Assembly: GCA_036339375.1 (NCBI GenBank) | Contig: JAYZBC010000075.1 | Location: 19,634 to 83,633 of the forward strand | Source: JAYZBC01 sp036339375 | Lineage (GTDB): Bacteria; Pseudomonadota; Alphaproteobacteria; MPNO01; UBA2964 | Reading direction: 5' to 3' | Length of the DNA: 64,000 bases | Shown: piece after piece, positions 17,863 to 27,252 of the stretch | How the letters are laid out: each line of letters begins with the position of its first letter | Position numbering within the stretch: the stretch's first letter is position 1 | Notes under the pieces: generated by a model | What the model was told of the DNA's origin: nothing | Databases searched by the model: none | The model's input: the letters and a program-made list of their open reading frames with translations, nothing else | Position numbers and translations under genes: made by a program

Positions 17863-19245
17863 TTGTTAAAAAGTAAAGACCTATTCCTAGAAGAGCTTAC
17901 AGTACGAGGAGTTAGCCCTAACACTCGCGCTGCTTATAAAAGTGACTTGGAAAATTTTGATAAGTTCTCTGTTGATCAAAGTGAATCAGGAGACAATGCA
18001 ACAACCCAAACGATCCGTGCCTACTTGGTTTTTTTGGATGAAAAAGGTTTTGCTCCTAGCACAAAGGCGCGTCGGCTTTCAGCATTGCGCGAATACTTTA
18101 AATTTTTACGTTTCTCTGAAGAAGGTAGGTCAGATGATCCTGCGTTGGAAGTTGATAAGGTAAGCTCCCGAGTCAAGCGGGGTGAGAATGGGGAGTTTAT
18201 TTTAGATTTAGACTTAAAAAAATTGTTAACGGAGGAGGACGTAGAACGTTTGTTATTACAAGCGGAATTTAATGTGCAAGAGAAAATATCTGTCTTGCAA
18301 GGGAAAGCTAAAACGTTAGAGGCTAGATTAAAAAAACAAAAAGTAGTGACTTTTGATTCAATTGGGGAAAATGTTGGGGTGAAAGATGAGTTAGAAAAAA
18401 CCAATTTTGCCTTGAGGAAAGCAAAACGGACCCTTCCCAATGCAATTCGGTTTCAGGCAATTTTAGAACTGTTTTACGCTACCGGTTTGCGGGTATCTGA
18501 ATTAGCAAGCCTTGAAGTAGGTCATTTAAGATCTGACCATAAAATTCTCCTTGTGAAGGGTAAAGGGGGAAAGGAGCGCTATATTCCAATAGGCGAAAGG
18601 GCTCGCAAAGAAATTGAACGGTATTTGGAAATTCGAGAGAAAGAATTTGTTGCTAAAGCTGAAACCTCCGATTGGTTATTTCCTTCAAAGCGTGCCCCGG
18701 ATCCCCGTAAGAGACTAAACAAGCATGGACATCTCAGTCGAGCAACTATTTGGAAAGGTTTGAAGGATTTAGCCAAGGAATATTTCTGGAAGGATTTGGA
18801 CAAACTTGGTTTGGGGCCGGAGAGTGATTTGGATATCCAAAGTATACACGATGCAATAAAACACACTTTCGAACTTGACTGTCCGGTTGTTAACCGGGAT
18901 AGAGTACAGAAAAGTATCGCCGAACTTGCACTTATTGAAAAAATACGGTCGAATATAATTAAAGGTAAAAAGACTGAATTCGAAATTCAAAGAACTATTA
19001 GAGAAATTGAAAGCCACATAAAAGTTGTTAGAGGCAAGAATTTATATCCCCACCTTTTGCGCCATGCTTTTGGAATGCATCTCATAGCACATGATGCCGA
19101 CATACGGTCCGTGCAATTGATGCTTGGGCACGCTGGCATTGGGACAACTCAGATTTATACTAAAGTTCTTAATGAAAGACGAAGGTCCACAGTTTTTAAA
19201 TACCATCCATTAGCCAATTCCGGTATTTTCGGAGAGGTTTCTTAA
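17863..19245 (+). CDS. xerD: XerD-like tyrosine recombinase with two large insertions
   Basis: Tyrosine site-specific recombinase in the xerD position (xerD-accA order), so most likely the chromosome-dimer resolution enzyme acting at dif with XerC. All catalytic residues are seen: Arg210 in ATGLRVSEL, the beta-hairpin lysine in KGKGGKERYIP, His397/Arg400 in HLLRHAFG, His423 in LGHAG and the nucleophile Tyr432. It has 460 residues, against about 300 for ordinary XerD. The excess is in two blocks: roughly 135-195, between the core-binding and catalytic domains, and roughly 307-392, just before the His-x-x-Arg box. Both are Lys/Glu-rich and helix-like. The start is a TTG. Confidence 0.82.
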   Translation: MLKSKDLFLEELTVRGVSPNTRAAYKSDLENFDKFSVDQSESGDNATTQTIRAYLVFLDEKGFAPSTKARRLSALREYFKFLRFSEEGRSDDPALEVDKVSSRVKRGENGEFILDLDLKKLLTEEDVERLLLQAEFNVQEKISVLQGKAKTLEARLKKQKVVTFDSIGENVGVKDELEKTNFALRKAKRTLPNAIRFQAILELFYATGLRVSELASLEVGHLRSDHKILLVKGKGGKERYIPIGERARKEIERYLEIREKEFVAKAETSDWLFPSKRAPDPRKRLNKHGHLSRATIWKGLKDLAKEYFWKDLDKLGLGPESDLDIQSIHDAIKHTFELDCPVVNRDRVQKSIAELALIEKIRSNIIKGKKTEFEIQRTIREIESHIKVVRGKNLYPHLLRHAFGMHLIAHDADIRSVQLMLGHAGIGTTQIYTKVLNERRRSTVFKYHPLANSGIFGEVS

Positions 19246-19270
19246 CGATATTAAAAATTCATAGTTAGAA

Positions 19271-20230
19271 ATGCAAAGTTACTTAGAATTCGAAAAACCG
19301 GTAGCAGAACTCGAAGGTAAGTTAGAGGAACTGCGTCATCTTTCAGACATAGGTGACATTAAAATTGCTGATGAAGCTTCTAAATTACAAACTAAAATTA
19401 ATCGTGCCTTGAGCCAAATATACGGAAAACTATCACCTTGGCAAACCGTGCAAGTTGCACGGCACCCAAATCGTCCCCACTGTGTAAATTATATTAGTAA
19501 TTTGATACAAGATTTCACCCCTTTATCCGGAGATAGGACATATTCGGAAGATTCTGCAATTTTGGGTGGTCTAGGAAGATTTTGTGGGAGGTCTGTCGTT
19601 ATTATAGGCCAAGAAAAGGGACATGATACAGAAACTCGGGTAAAACATAATTTTGGGATGGCCCTTCCAGAAGGCTATCGCAAAGCACAGCGGTTAATGC
19701 ATCTAGCTGAAAAATTTTCTCTGCCAATTGTCTCTTTTGTTGACACGCCGGGTGCATATCCTGGTATAGGCGCCGAAGAACGAGGACAAGCGGAAGCCAT
19801 AGCTCGATCTTTAGAGTTGAGCCTTAAGTTGCAGATACCGATAGTGAGTGTTGTAATTGGAGAGGGTGGTTCAGGAGGTGCAATCGCTATAGCTGCGGCA
19901 AATCGTGTTTTGATGATGGAGTATTCGGTTTATTCAGTAATTTCCCCAGAAGGATGTTCGTCTATTTTATGGCGTAGCTCTGACCATGCATCAGAGGCAG
20001 CAGAAGCTTTAAAGCTGACGTCAGGGGATTTACTTCAATTGGGAGTGATTGATGGTGTGATTGCCGAACCGTTGGGAGGGGCTCATAGGAACTCAGAAAC
20101 CGCAATTCAAAATGTTGGTGATAGTATAAAAAAAGCGCTGGAGGAAATTAGTATATTTGATGGTCCTACTTTAAAAAACCAAAGACGTGAACGTTTTATT
20201 ACCCTGGGAAATGAATTTTTATCATCCTAA
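19271..20230 (+). CDS. accA: Acetyl-CoA carboxylase carboxyltransferase subunit alpha
   Basis: 319 residues. Alpha half of the carboxyltransferase that makes malonyl-CoA for fatty-acid synthesis. Seen: N-terminal FEKPVAELEGKLEELR, RPHCVNYISNL, FVDTPGAYPGIGAEERGQAEAIA, the oxyanion-loop segment GEGGSGGAIAIA, and SVISPEGCSSILWR. It follows the XerD-like gene by 25 bases, as in many Alphaproteobacteria. accD is not in this window. Convergent with secA. Confidence 0.96.
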   Translation: MQSYLEFEKPVAELEGKLEELRHLSDIGDIKIADEASKLQTKINRALSQIYGKLSPWQTVQVARHPNRPHCVNYISNLIQDFTPLSGDRTYSEDSAILGGLGRFCGRSVVIIGQEKGHDTETRVKHNFGMALPEGYRKAQRLMHLAEKFSLPIVSFVDTPGAYPGIGAEERGQAEAIARSLELSLKLQIPIVSVVIGEGGSGGAIAIAAANRVLMMEYSVYSVISPEGCSSILWRSSDHASEAAEALKLTSGDLLQLGVIDGVIAEPLGGAHRNSETAIQNVGDSIKKALEEISIFDGPTLKNQRRERFITLGNEFLSS

Positions 20231-20257
20231 AATTGGAAAATGGTTACAAAGAGCTTT

Positions 20258-23068
20258 CTAAGCTATTTTTCCATGGCAATGTTTGAATTTTTTACCTTTT
20301 CCACATGGACACGCAGCATTGCGTGGCACCTTGCCCCAGGTTTCAACATCTTCGGGATCAATCCAACGACCTAGTGGTTCACATAGCCGCCAACCAGATG
20401 GAACGTCGGCGGGATTCACGTTCGCTGGAATGGTTAGAGGAGGTTTAGACGAAATCTTAGTTTCACCAGATCCATTATTCTCGTTTGGTAATACGGGCCC
20501 GTTTGAATTCAAAAAAGCGGGATCATGCCTCGACTCTTCCATCTCCAAAGCGTCAAATTGGTTAAACGCGTTAGCGTCCTCGCTAGATATCTCCATATGG
20601 CACAGAACCTGTGTTACTGTTTCTCTCAAAGCCGCTAACATCTTCTCAAAAAGATCAAATGATTCGTGCTTATACTCATTTAGGGGGTCTTTTTGAGCAT
20701 ATGCGCGTAGGCCTATCCCTTGTCTTAAATGGTCAAGTGATAACAAATGTTCTTTCCAAAATTGATCTAAAACCTGCAAAAGCACGCTTTTTTCTGCCAA
20801 ACGCATTAACTCCGGACCATAATTGGCTGTTTTTTCTGCCATATGCCTGTCAACGGCCTTAGTTAGGCGTTCTCGAATTTCTTCGTCAGCAATTCCTTCT
20901 TCTTTGGCCCACTCTACCACTGGAAGGTTGAGTTCGAAGATTCGCAGAACTTCGTCGTGCAGGGTGTTACTGTCCCATTGTTCAGCGTAAGCTTTTTCAG
21001 GAATAAAAGTTGACACCATTTCTTCGATAACCTCGTTTCTCATATCGTTTGTCGTAGATGATACATCCTCAGCTTCCATTAACTCTCTGCGTTGTTCATA
21101 AATGACCTTGCGTTGATCGTTCATGACATCATCAAACTGCAACAAATTTTTTCGTATTTCGAAGTTGCGTTCTTCAACTTTGCTTTGGGCTTTTTCAAGG
21201 GCTTTGTTGATCCAGGGGTGGACTATTGCTTCTCCTTCTTCTAAGCCGAGTTTCTTCAACATGGTGTCAATTCTCTCAGAACCAAAAATTCGCATTAAAT
21301 CGTCATCCAGTGATAAGAAAAATTTAGAGTGTCCCGGATCACCTTGTCGTCCTGAACGGCCGCGTAGTTGGTTATCAATACGCCGGGCTTCATGACGTTC
21401 TGTTCCAATTATATACACACCACCTCCCTCTATTACCGTATTTTTTGCAGTCTCAACTTCTTGTTCAATCTTATGCTGAGTTTTGTCTTCAAGTAATTCT
21501 TGTTTCTTTTTGCCTTTTTGGTTGCGAAGTTCTTCAACCACCTGCATTTCGATGTTTCCACCTAACTGAATATCTGTCCCCCGGCCGGCCATATTTGTAG
21601 CAATTGTGACCTGACCAGGCTTGCCTGCCTGGGCAATTATAATTGCTTCTTGCTCATGATATCGTGCGTTTAGAACATTGTGGGGAATTTTTTGTTTTCG
21701 GAGGAGTTCTGAAAGATGTTCAGATTTTTCAATACTGACGGTACCAACCAAAGTTGGTTGTTTTCGTTTTCGACAATCTTCAATCAACCTAATGATTGCC
21801 TCATTTTTTTCAGCTGCTGTACGGTAAACCTCATCATCTTTATCTGCCCGAATGCATGGCATATTTGTCGGTATTTCTACCACATCCAACCCATAAATAT
21901 CAGCAAATTCTCCTGCTTCAGTCATTGCTGTTCCCGTCATGCCAGCTAGTTTGGGGTATAAACGAAAATAATTCTGAAACGTTATAGAAGCTAAAGTTTG
22001 GTTTTCATTTTGGACATCTACACTTTCCTTTGCTTCAAGTGCTTGGTGTAATCCTTCAGAATAGCGTCGACCCTCCATCATGCGCCCGGTAAACTCATCT
22101 ATAATCATCACTTGGTTGTCTTTAACAATATAATCGGTATCGCGTTGAAAAAGGGTATGAGCTTTCAACGCCTGATTTATATGATGAACAATAGAAATAT
22201 TACTTATGTCGTAAAGTGAGGGAACCTTTAATAAACTTGCTTCAGAAAGTAGTTTTTCAACCTTTTCCGTACCAATTTCAGTCAACGCTACAGTTCGAAG
22301 CTTTTCGTCTTTTTCGTAATCTTCAGCATTTAATTTAGGAATAATAACATCAATGGTTCGGTACATCTCAGAAGCGTCTTCGGTTGGACCAGAAATAATC
22401 AATGGTGTTCGGGCCTCGTCAATTAGAATGCTATCAACCTCGTCAACTATCGAAAAATTAAATGGACGTTGAACCATGTCTTCTAAACGGAACTTCATAT
22501 TATCCCGCAAGTAATCAAAGCCAAATTCGTTATTAGTTCCATAGGTGACATCTGCCCCATATGCTAATTTTCGTTCTTCGTCGTCTAAAGCATGGGTTAC
22601 ACACCCAACCTTGAGGCCGAGAAATTCGTAAATTTGTCCCATCCATTTTGCATCACGTTGTGCTAAATAATCATTTACAGTTACAACATGAACCCCTTTA
22701 CCAGAAAGGGCATTTAAATAAACTGGTAGGGTAGCAACAAGGGTTTTCCCTTCACCCGTCTTCATTTCGGCTATTGAACCATCATGCAAAACCATACCCC
22801 CCATCAACTGGACATCAAAATGCCGTTGGCCCAAGGTTCGTTTTGCTGCTTCACGAACAACAGCAAAGGCTTCTGGAAGCAAGGTATTCAAATTTTCGCC
22901 CTCACTGTAACGGTTTCTTAGTTCCTCCGTTCTGGCGCAAAGCGACTTGTCATCTATTGCTTCTAGTGGGGGCTCCAGTTTGTTTATTTCTAAAACGGAT
23001 TTTTCCAGACGTTTTATATACCGACTGTTTGCGCTTCCAAATACACGTTCTGCGAGAGCAGTGATCAT
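20258..23068 (-). CDS. secA: Preprotein translocase ATPase SecA
   Basis: Motor of the Sec export pathway at the inner membrane. About 936 residues with Walker A in MKTGEGKTLVATLP, the DEAD-type VDEVDSILIDEARTPL, the helicase-core ATNMAGRGTDIQLGGN, and the C-terminal zinc/SecB-binding CPCGKGKKFKHCHG. The frame opens six codons earlier with TTG, but ATG 23068 (MITALAERVFGS) has AGAGG 6 bases upstream and matches the family start. Divergent from argJ, a common neighbour pair in Alphaproteobacteria. Confidence 0.97.
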   Translation of the reverse strand: MITALAERVFGSANSRYIKRLEKSVLEINKLEPPLEAIDDKSLCARTEELRNRYSEGENLNTLLPEAFAVVREAAKRTLGQRHFDVQLMGGMVLHDGSIAEMKTGEGKTLVATLPVYLNALSGKGVHVVTVNDYLAQRDAKWMGQIYEFLGLKVGCVTHALDDEERKLAYGADVTYGTNNEFGFDYLRDNMKFRLEDMVQRPFNFSIVDEVDSILIDEARTPLIISGPTEDASEMYRTIDVIIPKLNAEDYEKDEKLRTVALTEIGTEKVEKLLSEASLLKVPSLYDISNISIVHHINQALKAHTLFQRDTDYIVKDNQVMIIDEFTGRMMEGRRYSEGLHQALEAKESVDVQNENQTLASITFQNYFRLYPKLAGMTGTAMTEAGEFADIYGLDVVEIPTNMPCIRADKDDEVYRTAAEKNEAIIRLIEDCRKRKQPTLVGTVSIEKSEHLSELLRKQKIPHNVLNARYHEQEAIIIAQAGKPGQVTIATNMAGRGTDIQLGGNIEMQVVEELRNQKGKKKQELLEDKTQHKIEQEVETAKNTVIEGGGVYIIGTERHEARRIDNQLRGRSGRQGDPGHSKFFLSLDDDLMRIFGSERIDTMLKKLGLEEGEAIVHPWINKALEKAQSKVEERNFEIRKNLLQFDDVMNDQRKVIYEQRRELMEAEDVSSTTNDMRNEVIEEMVSTFIPEKAYAEQWDSNTLHDEVLRIFELNLPVVEWAKEEGIADEEIRERLTKAVDRHMAEKTANYGPELMRLAEKSVLLQVLDQFWKEHLLSLDHLRQGIGLRAYAQKDPLNEYKHESFDLFEKMLAALRETVTQVLCHMEISSEDANAFNQFDALEMEESRHDPAFLNSNGPVLPNENNGSGETKISSKPPLTIPANVNPADVPSGWRLCEPLGRWIDPEDVETWGKVPRNAACPCGKGKKFKHCHGKIA

Positions 23069-23287
23069 TATACCTCTCTTGACCAAGGGATTTCTTGCAG
23101 GTTAATCAACTTAGCATATTCCTGGGTAGCCAACACATAAGTACCTGCCCCTTTTGTGTCAACATTTTAGCAAAGGGGTGTGTTTTTTGTTTAAACACGG
23201 ATTTCACCAATTTTTATAGCGTAGAATTTTGGCAAGCTATGTTTTTTATACTAATCTTTCATTTGTTTTAATGATACTTAAATTATA

Positions 23288-24517
23288 ATGGTTCAAAAAT
23301 CTCCTTTAGCTCCAATTCAGTTTCCTAGAATGCCTCGCATCAGCGGTGTAAAATTGGCGACCGGAAATTGTGGTTTCAAGTTGGAGGGTTCTGATGACCT
23401 TCTGTTAGTAAAGCTTGAGGCAAACACGGTAATAGCTGGAATTTTCACACGGTCTTTGACGGCTGCTGCACCTGTTGAGTGGTGTAAAACAGCTCTTAGA
23501 AGCGGCCAAGTGCGTGCAATTTTAGTAAATTCTGGTAATGCCAATGCCTTTACTGGACGGGTTGGAGTTTCAGCAGTCCAAGCGATTGTTAATAAAATAG
23601 CGGATACCCTTAGTTGCTCGAAAAATCAGGTTTTTATTTCTTCGACAGGGGTAATTGGTGTACCCCTTCCAGTAGATAAATTGATCAAAAAAATCCCCAT
23701 TTTAAATCAAAGTTTTTCACAAAATAATTGGAAAGCTGCAGCAAAGACAATTACGACAACAGATACTTTTGCCAAAGGTTCAACCAGGGCGACTGAGATC
23801 GATGGGAAACAAGTAATAATCAATGGTATAGCTAAAGGATCAGGGATGATTTCACCGAATATGGGGACAATGTTGGGTTACATTTTTACTGATGCCAAAA
23901 TTGGCCGATCAATTTTGCAGAAAGCGCTACAGTCGAGCGCTGAAAAATCTTTTAATTCCATTACAATAGATGGCGATACTTCAACAAATGACACCCTCCT
24001 CATTTGTGCTACCGCACGTGTCAGTCATCCCGAGATCGAAAAACTAAATGACCCACGATTTCAAAAATTTCGTTCCGCTTTGGATGAGGTTATGGTTGAT
24101 CTAGCCCAGCAAATTGTACGAGATGGTGAGGGAGCACAAAAATTTGTTTCGATTACAGTTAAACGCGCTATATCCAACGCTTCTGCAAAGCGAATTGCAT
24201 TTTCTATTGCAAATTCTCCATTGGTTAAAACTGCAATAGCTGGTGAAGATCCTAATTGGGGTCGTATTGTTATGGCGGTGGGTAAGTCTGGAGAGAAAGC
24301 CGATCCCAATGCACTTAATATACAAATTGGAGGTGTTCAAATTACAAAAAATGGGTCCCGAATTCAAAATTATAATGAAGAACCGGTAGCTGAACACATG
24401 AGGGGGACCCAGATAGAGATCTGTGTTGATGTCGGAATTGGCAAAGGTAAAGCAACTGTTTGGACCTGTGATTTAACCCACGGTTACATAGACATAAATG
24501 CTGATTATAGAACCTAA
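23288..24517 (+). CDS. argJ: Bifunctional ornithine acetyltransferase / N-acetylglutamate synthase
   Basis: 409 residues. Arginine synthesis: recycles the acetyl group from N-acetylornithine to glutamate, and in bifunctional forms also uses acetyl-CoA. ArgJ cleaves itself; the new N-terminal threonine is Thr194 in KGSGMISPNMGTMLGY. Other marks are NSGNANAFTG, the STGVIG oxyanion motif near residue 120, and NWGRIVMAVGKSG near the C-terminus. Followed 25 bases later by the Nudix gene, likely one operon. Confidence 0.95.
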   Translation: MVQKSPLAPIQFPRMPRISGVKLATGNCGFKLEGSDDLLLVKLEANTVIAGIFTRSLTAAAPVEWCKTALRSGQVRAILVNSGNANAFTGRVGVSAVQAIVNKIADTLSCSKNQVFISSTGVIGVPLPVDKLIKKIPILNQSFSQNNWKAAAKTITTTDTFAKGSTRATEIDGKQVIINGIAKGSGMISPNMGTMLGYIFTDAKIGRSILQKALQSSAEKSFNSITIDGDTSTNDTLLICATARVSHPEIEKLNDPRFQKFRSALDEVMVDLAQQIVRDGEGAQKFVSITVKRAISNASAKRIAFSIANSPLVKTAIAGEDPNWGRIVMAVGKSGEKADPNALNIQIGGVQITKNGSRIQNYNEEPVAEHMRGTQIEICVDVGIGKGKATVWTCDLTHGYIDINADYRT

Positions 24518-24542
24518 TGTGTAAGTTAGTTGTTGTTTAGCC

Positions 24543-24938
24543 ATGGGCCTTTTTGTGGTAGCTGCGGCGCTAATTGATCTCGATGGTAAGGTGCTTATTG
24601 CAAGACGGCCTAAAGGGAAAACCATGGCAGGATTGTGGGAGTTTCCGGGTGGGAAGGTCGAAAAAGACGAAACCCCAGAAGCAGCCTTAATACGCGAATT
24701 AAAAGAGGAGCTTAGCATTAGTGTTAGTAAAAGTTGCCTTGCTCCATTTACCTTTGCTTCCCATCAATATGAAAAATTTGATCTGCTCATTTTGCTTTAT
24801 GTTTGCAGAGTTTGGGAAGGTGTGGTTTCGCCTTGTGAGGGTCAGTTACTTAAATGGGTTAGGCCTTTAGATCTTAAAAATTATCCACTACCACCAGCCG
24901 ACATTCCGCTAGTCGCTATGTTGCGAGATTTTTTATAG
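24543..24938 (+). CDS. mutT: Nudix hydrolase, MutT-type
   Basis: 131 residues. Full Nudix box in GGKVEKDETPEAALIRELKEEL (about residues 38-59) with the REL-EE core. The LWEFPGGK lead-in and the secA/argJ/mutT context indicate an 8-oxo-dGTP sanitising MutT, which prevents A:T to C:G mutations. Seven bases separate it from the MFS gene. Confidence 0.9.
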   Translation: MGLFVVAAALIDLDGKVLIARRPKGKTMAGLWEFPGGKVEKDETPEAALIRELKEELSISVSKSCLAPFTFASHQYEKFDLLILLYVCRVWEGVVSPCEGQLLKWVRPLDLKNYPLPPADIPLVAMLRDFL

Positions 24939-24945
24939 TGCCAAA

Positions 24946-26211
24946 ATGTTTTTAAAAACGTTCCGTTCAAACCCTTCAGGGTGGCTCATTGTTGGTGTAG
25001 TTTTTCTTACAATAAGTTTTTCATTCGGCGCGCGTATGTCACTACCGGTTTTAATTCCTGGTTGGGAGATAGAATTTCTGTGGTCCAGGACATTTTTAAC
25101 CTTCGGCGCAGCGTTAATAATGATTATCATGGGTTCTGTAGCACCCTTTGCGGGTCATCTTCTTGACAAATATGGGCCCCGTTATTTGATTTCCGGTGGA
25201 ACCATATTAAGTGGAATTTGTGTTTTATTTACATCAATGATGGGAGGCAATTTTACTCTAATCCCTCCAGCTTGGTTATTCATCGGCATTTATTGTGCTC
25301 TCTCCGCCCTTGGGTATGGTTTAGTCAGTTTACCAATTGCAAGCGCGACCATCGCCCAAAATTTTGAAGAAAATAGAGGGTTGGCGATTTCTATTGGTTC
25401 ATCCGGGGTAGGGGGAGGACAACTGTTTTTTATTCCTATTATGGGATGGATGATTACAGCTTTAGGATGGCGTCCTACTCTGGCTGCCTTTGGGATTCTA
25501 ATAGCTTTCGTTGGTTCTGTTTCATTTTTTTTACTTAAAGATACTGCCCCTCCTGTGCAAGATGGAGAAAATAAATCCAATCTAACAGACTCTATTTTTG
25601 AAAAACTTACCAAATTATTTAAACAACCAATCTTTTGGTTACTTGGTGGAGCATACTTCATTTGTGGTTTTACCACTGCTGGCGTTGTGAAAGTACATTT
25701 TATCCCTTACGCAACCTCTTGTGGCTATACTTTGGCAACTGGCGCGGCGGCAACAGGTGTGTTGGCTGGTTTTGATATGGTTGGAATGGTCTTTTCTGGT
25801 TACTTGACAGACAAGCTCCATCGCCCTGCTTTGCTAGGTACTGTTTACTTTTTGCGTGCACTAACTTTCATTATGTTGTTCTTTATTTCCGATGACGTGG
25901 CTATTTTGTTTTTGTTTGCAGTCATTTTTGGGACACTTGATTTTGCCACAGTACCCCCAACTGCTGGACTCGTAGCTAGTCACCTCGGAATTAATTCCAT
26001 TGGTTTTAATATGGGTATTTTGTTTCTTGGCCACTCTATCGGTGGGGCCCTTGGTTCGATTTTTGGCGGTTGGTTATTTGATACTCTGATGGTTTATGAC
26101 TGGGTTTGGATAATTGCTTTATCTTTGGCTTTGCTAGCTGCTGTGTTGGCCTGGTCGGTTCCTGAAAAAAGCGAAAAGACACCGACTACAACTGAACCGC
26201 TATTAGTATGA
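24946..26211 (+). CDS. MFS transporter, monocarboxylate/OFA-like
   Basis: 421 residues, about 12 membrane helices. The loop 2-3 signature is GHLLDKYGPRYL, and the pattern GARMSLPVLIPGWEIEFLWSRTFLTFGAA with GSSGVGGGQLFFIPIMGWMI matches the oxalate-formate/monocarboxylate branch of MFS, so an organic-acid carrier is the best guess. Its 3' end overlaps the convergent methyltransferase gene by nine bases. It probably shares the argJ-mutT transcript. Confidence 0.82.
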   Translation: MFLKTFRSNPSGWLIVGVVFLTISFSFGARMSLPVLIPGWEIEFLWSRTFLTFGAALIMIIMGSVAPFAGHLLDKYGPRYLISGGTILSGICVLFTSMMGGNFTLIPPAWLFIGIYCALSALGYGLVSLPIASATIAQNFEENRGLAISIGSSGVGGGQLFFIPIMGWMITALGWRPTLAAFGILIAFVGSVSFFLLKDTAPPVQDGENKSNLTDSIFEKLTKLFKQPIFWLLGGAYFICGFTTAGVVKVHFIPYATSCGYTLATGAAATGVLAGFDMVGMVFSGYLTDKLHRPALLGTVYFLRALTFIMLFFISDDVAILFLFAVIFGTLDFATVPPTAGLVASHLGINSIGFNMGILFLGHSIGGALGSIFGGWLFDTLMVYDWVWIIALSLALLAAVLAWSVPEKSEKTPTTTEPLLV

Positions 26212-27120
26212 ATTTTTAAATCCATTTTTCCCCTTAACTGAACTGAGAGAGTTTGTTTTATTATTTAGGGCATCGGAGAGGCGGTAATGTGCGCTTCCAG
26301 GTTTTAAAGGTTTCGGTTGGTTTGCGGCAGGTGCCCAACCAGTAAGGTAAACTATCTCAAAACTTGCCATAATTTCCCCTTTGTCATTTGTATACCGTTC
26401 CAAATAGTTGTTGGCTGCCCGCAAAAGAATTTCTTTTCTTATAAATTTATTGGAGCGATTTAATAGGCAGTTATTTTCACCCATACCTCGTAAATCTCGC
26501 ATTAATTTAAACGCATCCGAATAAGAAACTTTGATTAAATCACTATCAGCGACCGGTAGGGAAAATCCTGCACGTTGTAATAAGGAAGCAGCATCTGCAA
26601 GTTCTGCGAAAGGAGACAAATGAGGAACCGCGAAATTTGTTAGGCTAGTTTCAGCTTCCGTTAAAACATTGCGTAACTCTATCAGAGTATTCCCACCGAG
26701 AATTGACCCGATAAACAAACCATCAGGTTTAAGGGATTGACGAATTTGAGTTAAAGTTCCCGGAAGGTCATTTACCCAATGCAAACTTAAATTGCTGATC
26801 GCCAAATCAATGGAAAGCGGTTTTAAAGGTAAAAACTCCTCATCGGAAACAAAATTACCTGTGCCTGATCGCAATAATTTTTCTGAAATGTCTGTCTGAA
26901 ATAACATTTCAATGCTTTTTAAATTTCCGATTAATTTTTTTAGAACTCCGTCATGGGAACCCAATTCTACCGCAAGCCGGAAATGTCGTTTTATATCTTG
27001 AAGCCTATCTACCAGCCTATGACCTACTTCTTGAAACAGAAAATTATGTTCCGTAAACTTTTTGGCCGCCCGGTCGCGATGCAGGCGCAACAATTTGCGA
27101 TCAAAGATTTGATGGGTCAT
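26203..27120 (-). CDS. SAM-dependent methyltransferase, BioC/NDUFAF5-like
   Basis: About 305 residues. It starts MTHQIFDRKLLRLHRDRAA, the distinctive opening of the alphaproteobacterial relatives of human NDUFAF5, a complex I assembly hydroxylase/methyltransferase-fold protein. The SAM-binding motif I is LAVELGSHDGVLKK; the IFDR and LHWVNDLPGTLTQI segments follow. The frame opens eight codons earlier, but ATG 27120 matches the family start. Divergent from the rhodanese gene. In relatives, comF and grxC follow on the other side; here comF is missing. Confidence 0.82.
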   Translation of the reverse strand: MTHQIFDRKLLRLHRDRAAKKFTEHNFLFQEVGHRLVDRLQDIKRHFRLAVELGSHDGVLKKLIGNLKSIEMLFQTDISEKLLRSGTGNFVSDEEFLPLKPLSIDLAISNLSLHWVNDLPGTLTQIRQSLKPDGLFIGSILGGNTLIELRNVLTEAETSLTNFAVPHLSPFAELADAASLLQRAGFSLPVADSDLIKVSYSDAFKLMRDLRGMGENNCLLNRSNKFIRKEILLRAANNYLERYTNDKGEIMASFEIVYLTGWAPAANQPKPLKPGSAHYRLSDALNNKTNSLSSVKGKNGFKNSY

Positions 27121-27252
27121 AATTAAAAAATTGTTTGGCTTCAAGGAACTTTGTCATGTTAAATGCCAACTCATAAAAATTCGTTCTTGTTATGCCTGTA
27201 AGGTATTTTTAGAATGTCTTGTTCTTAAAATTTTATAAACTGTTTTAACCTT

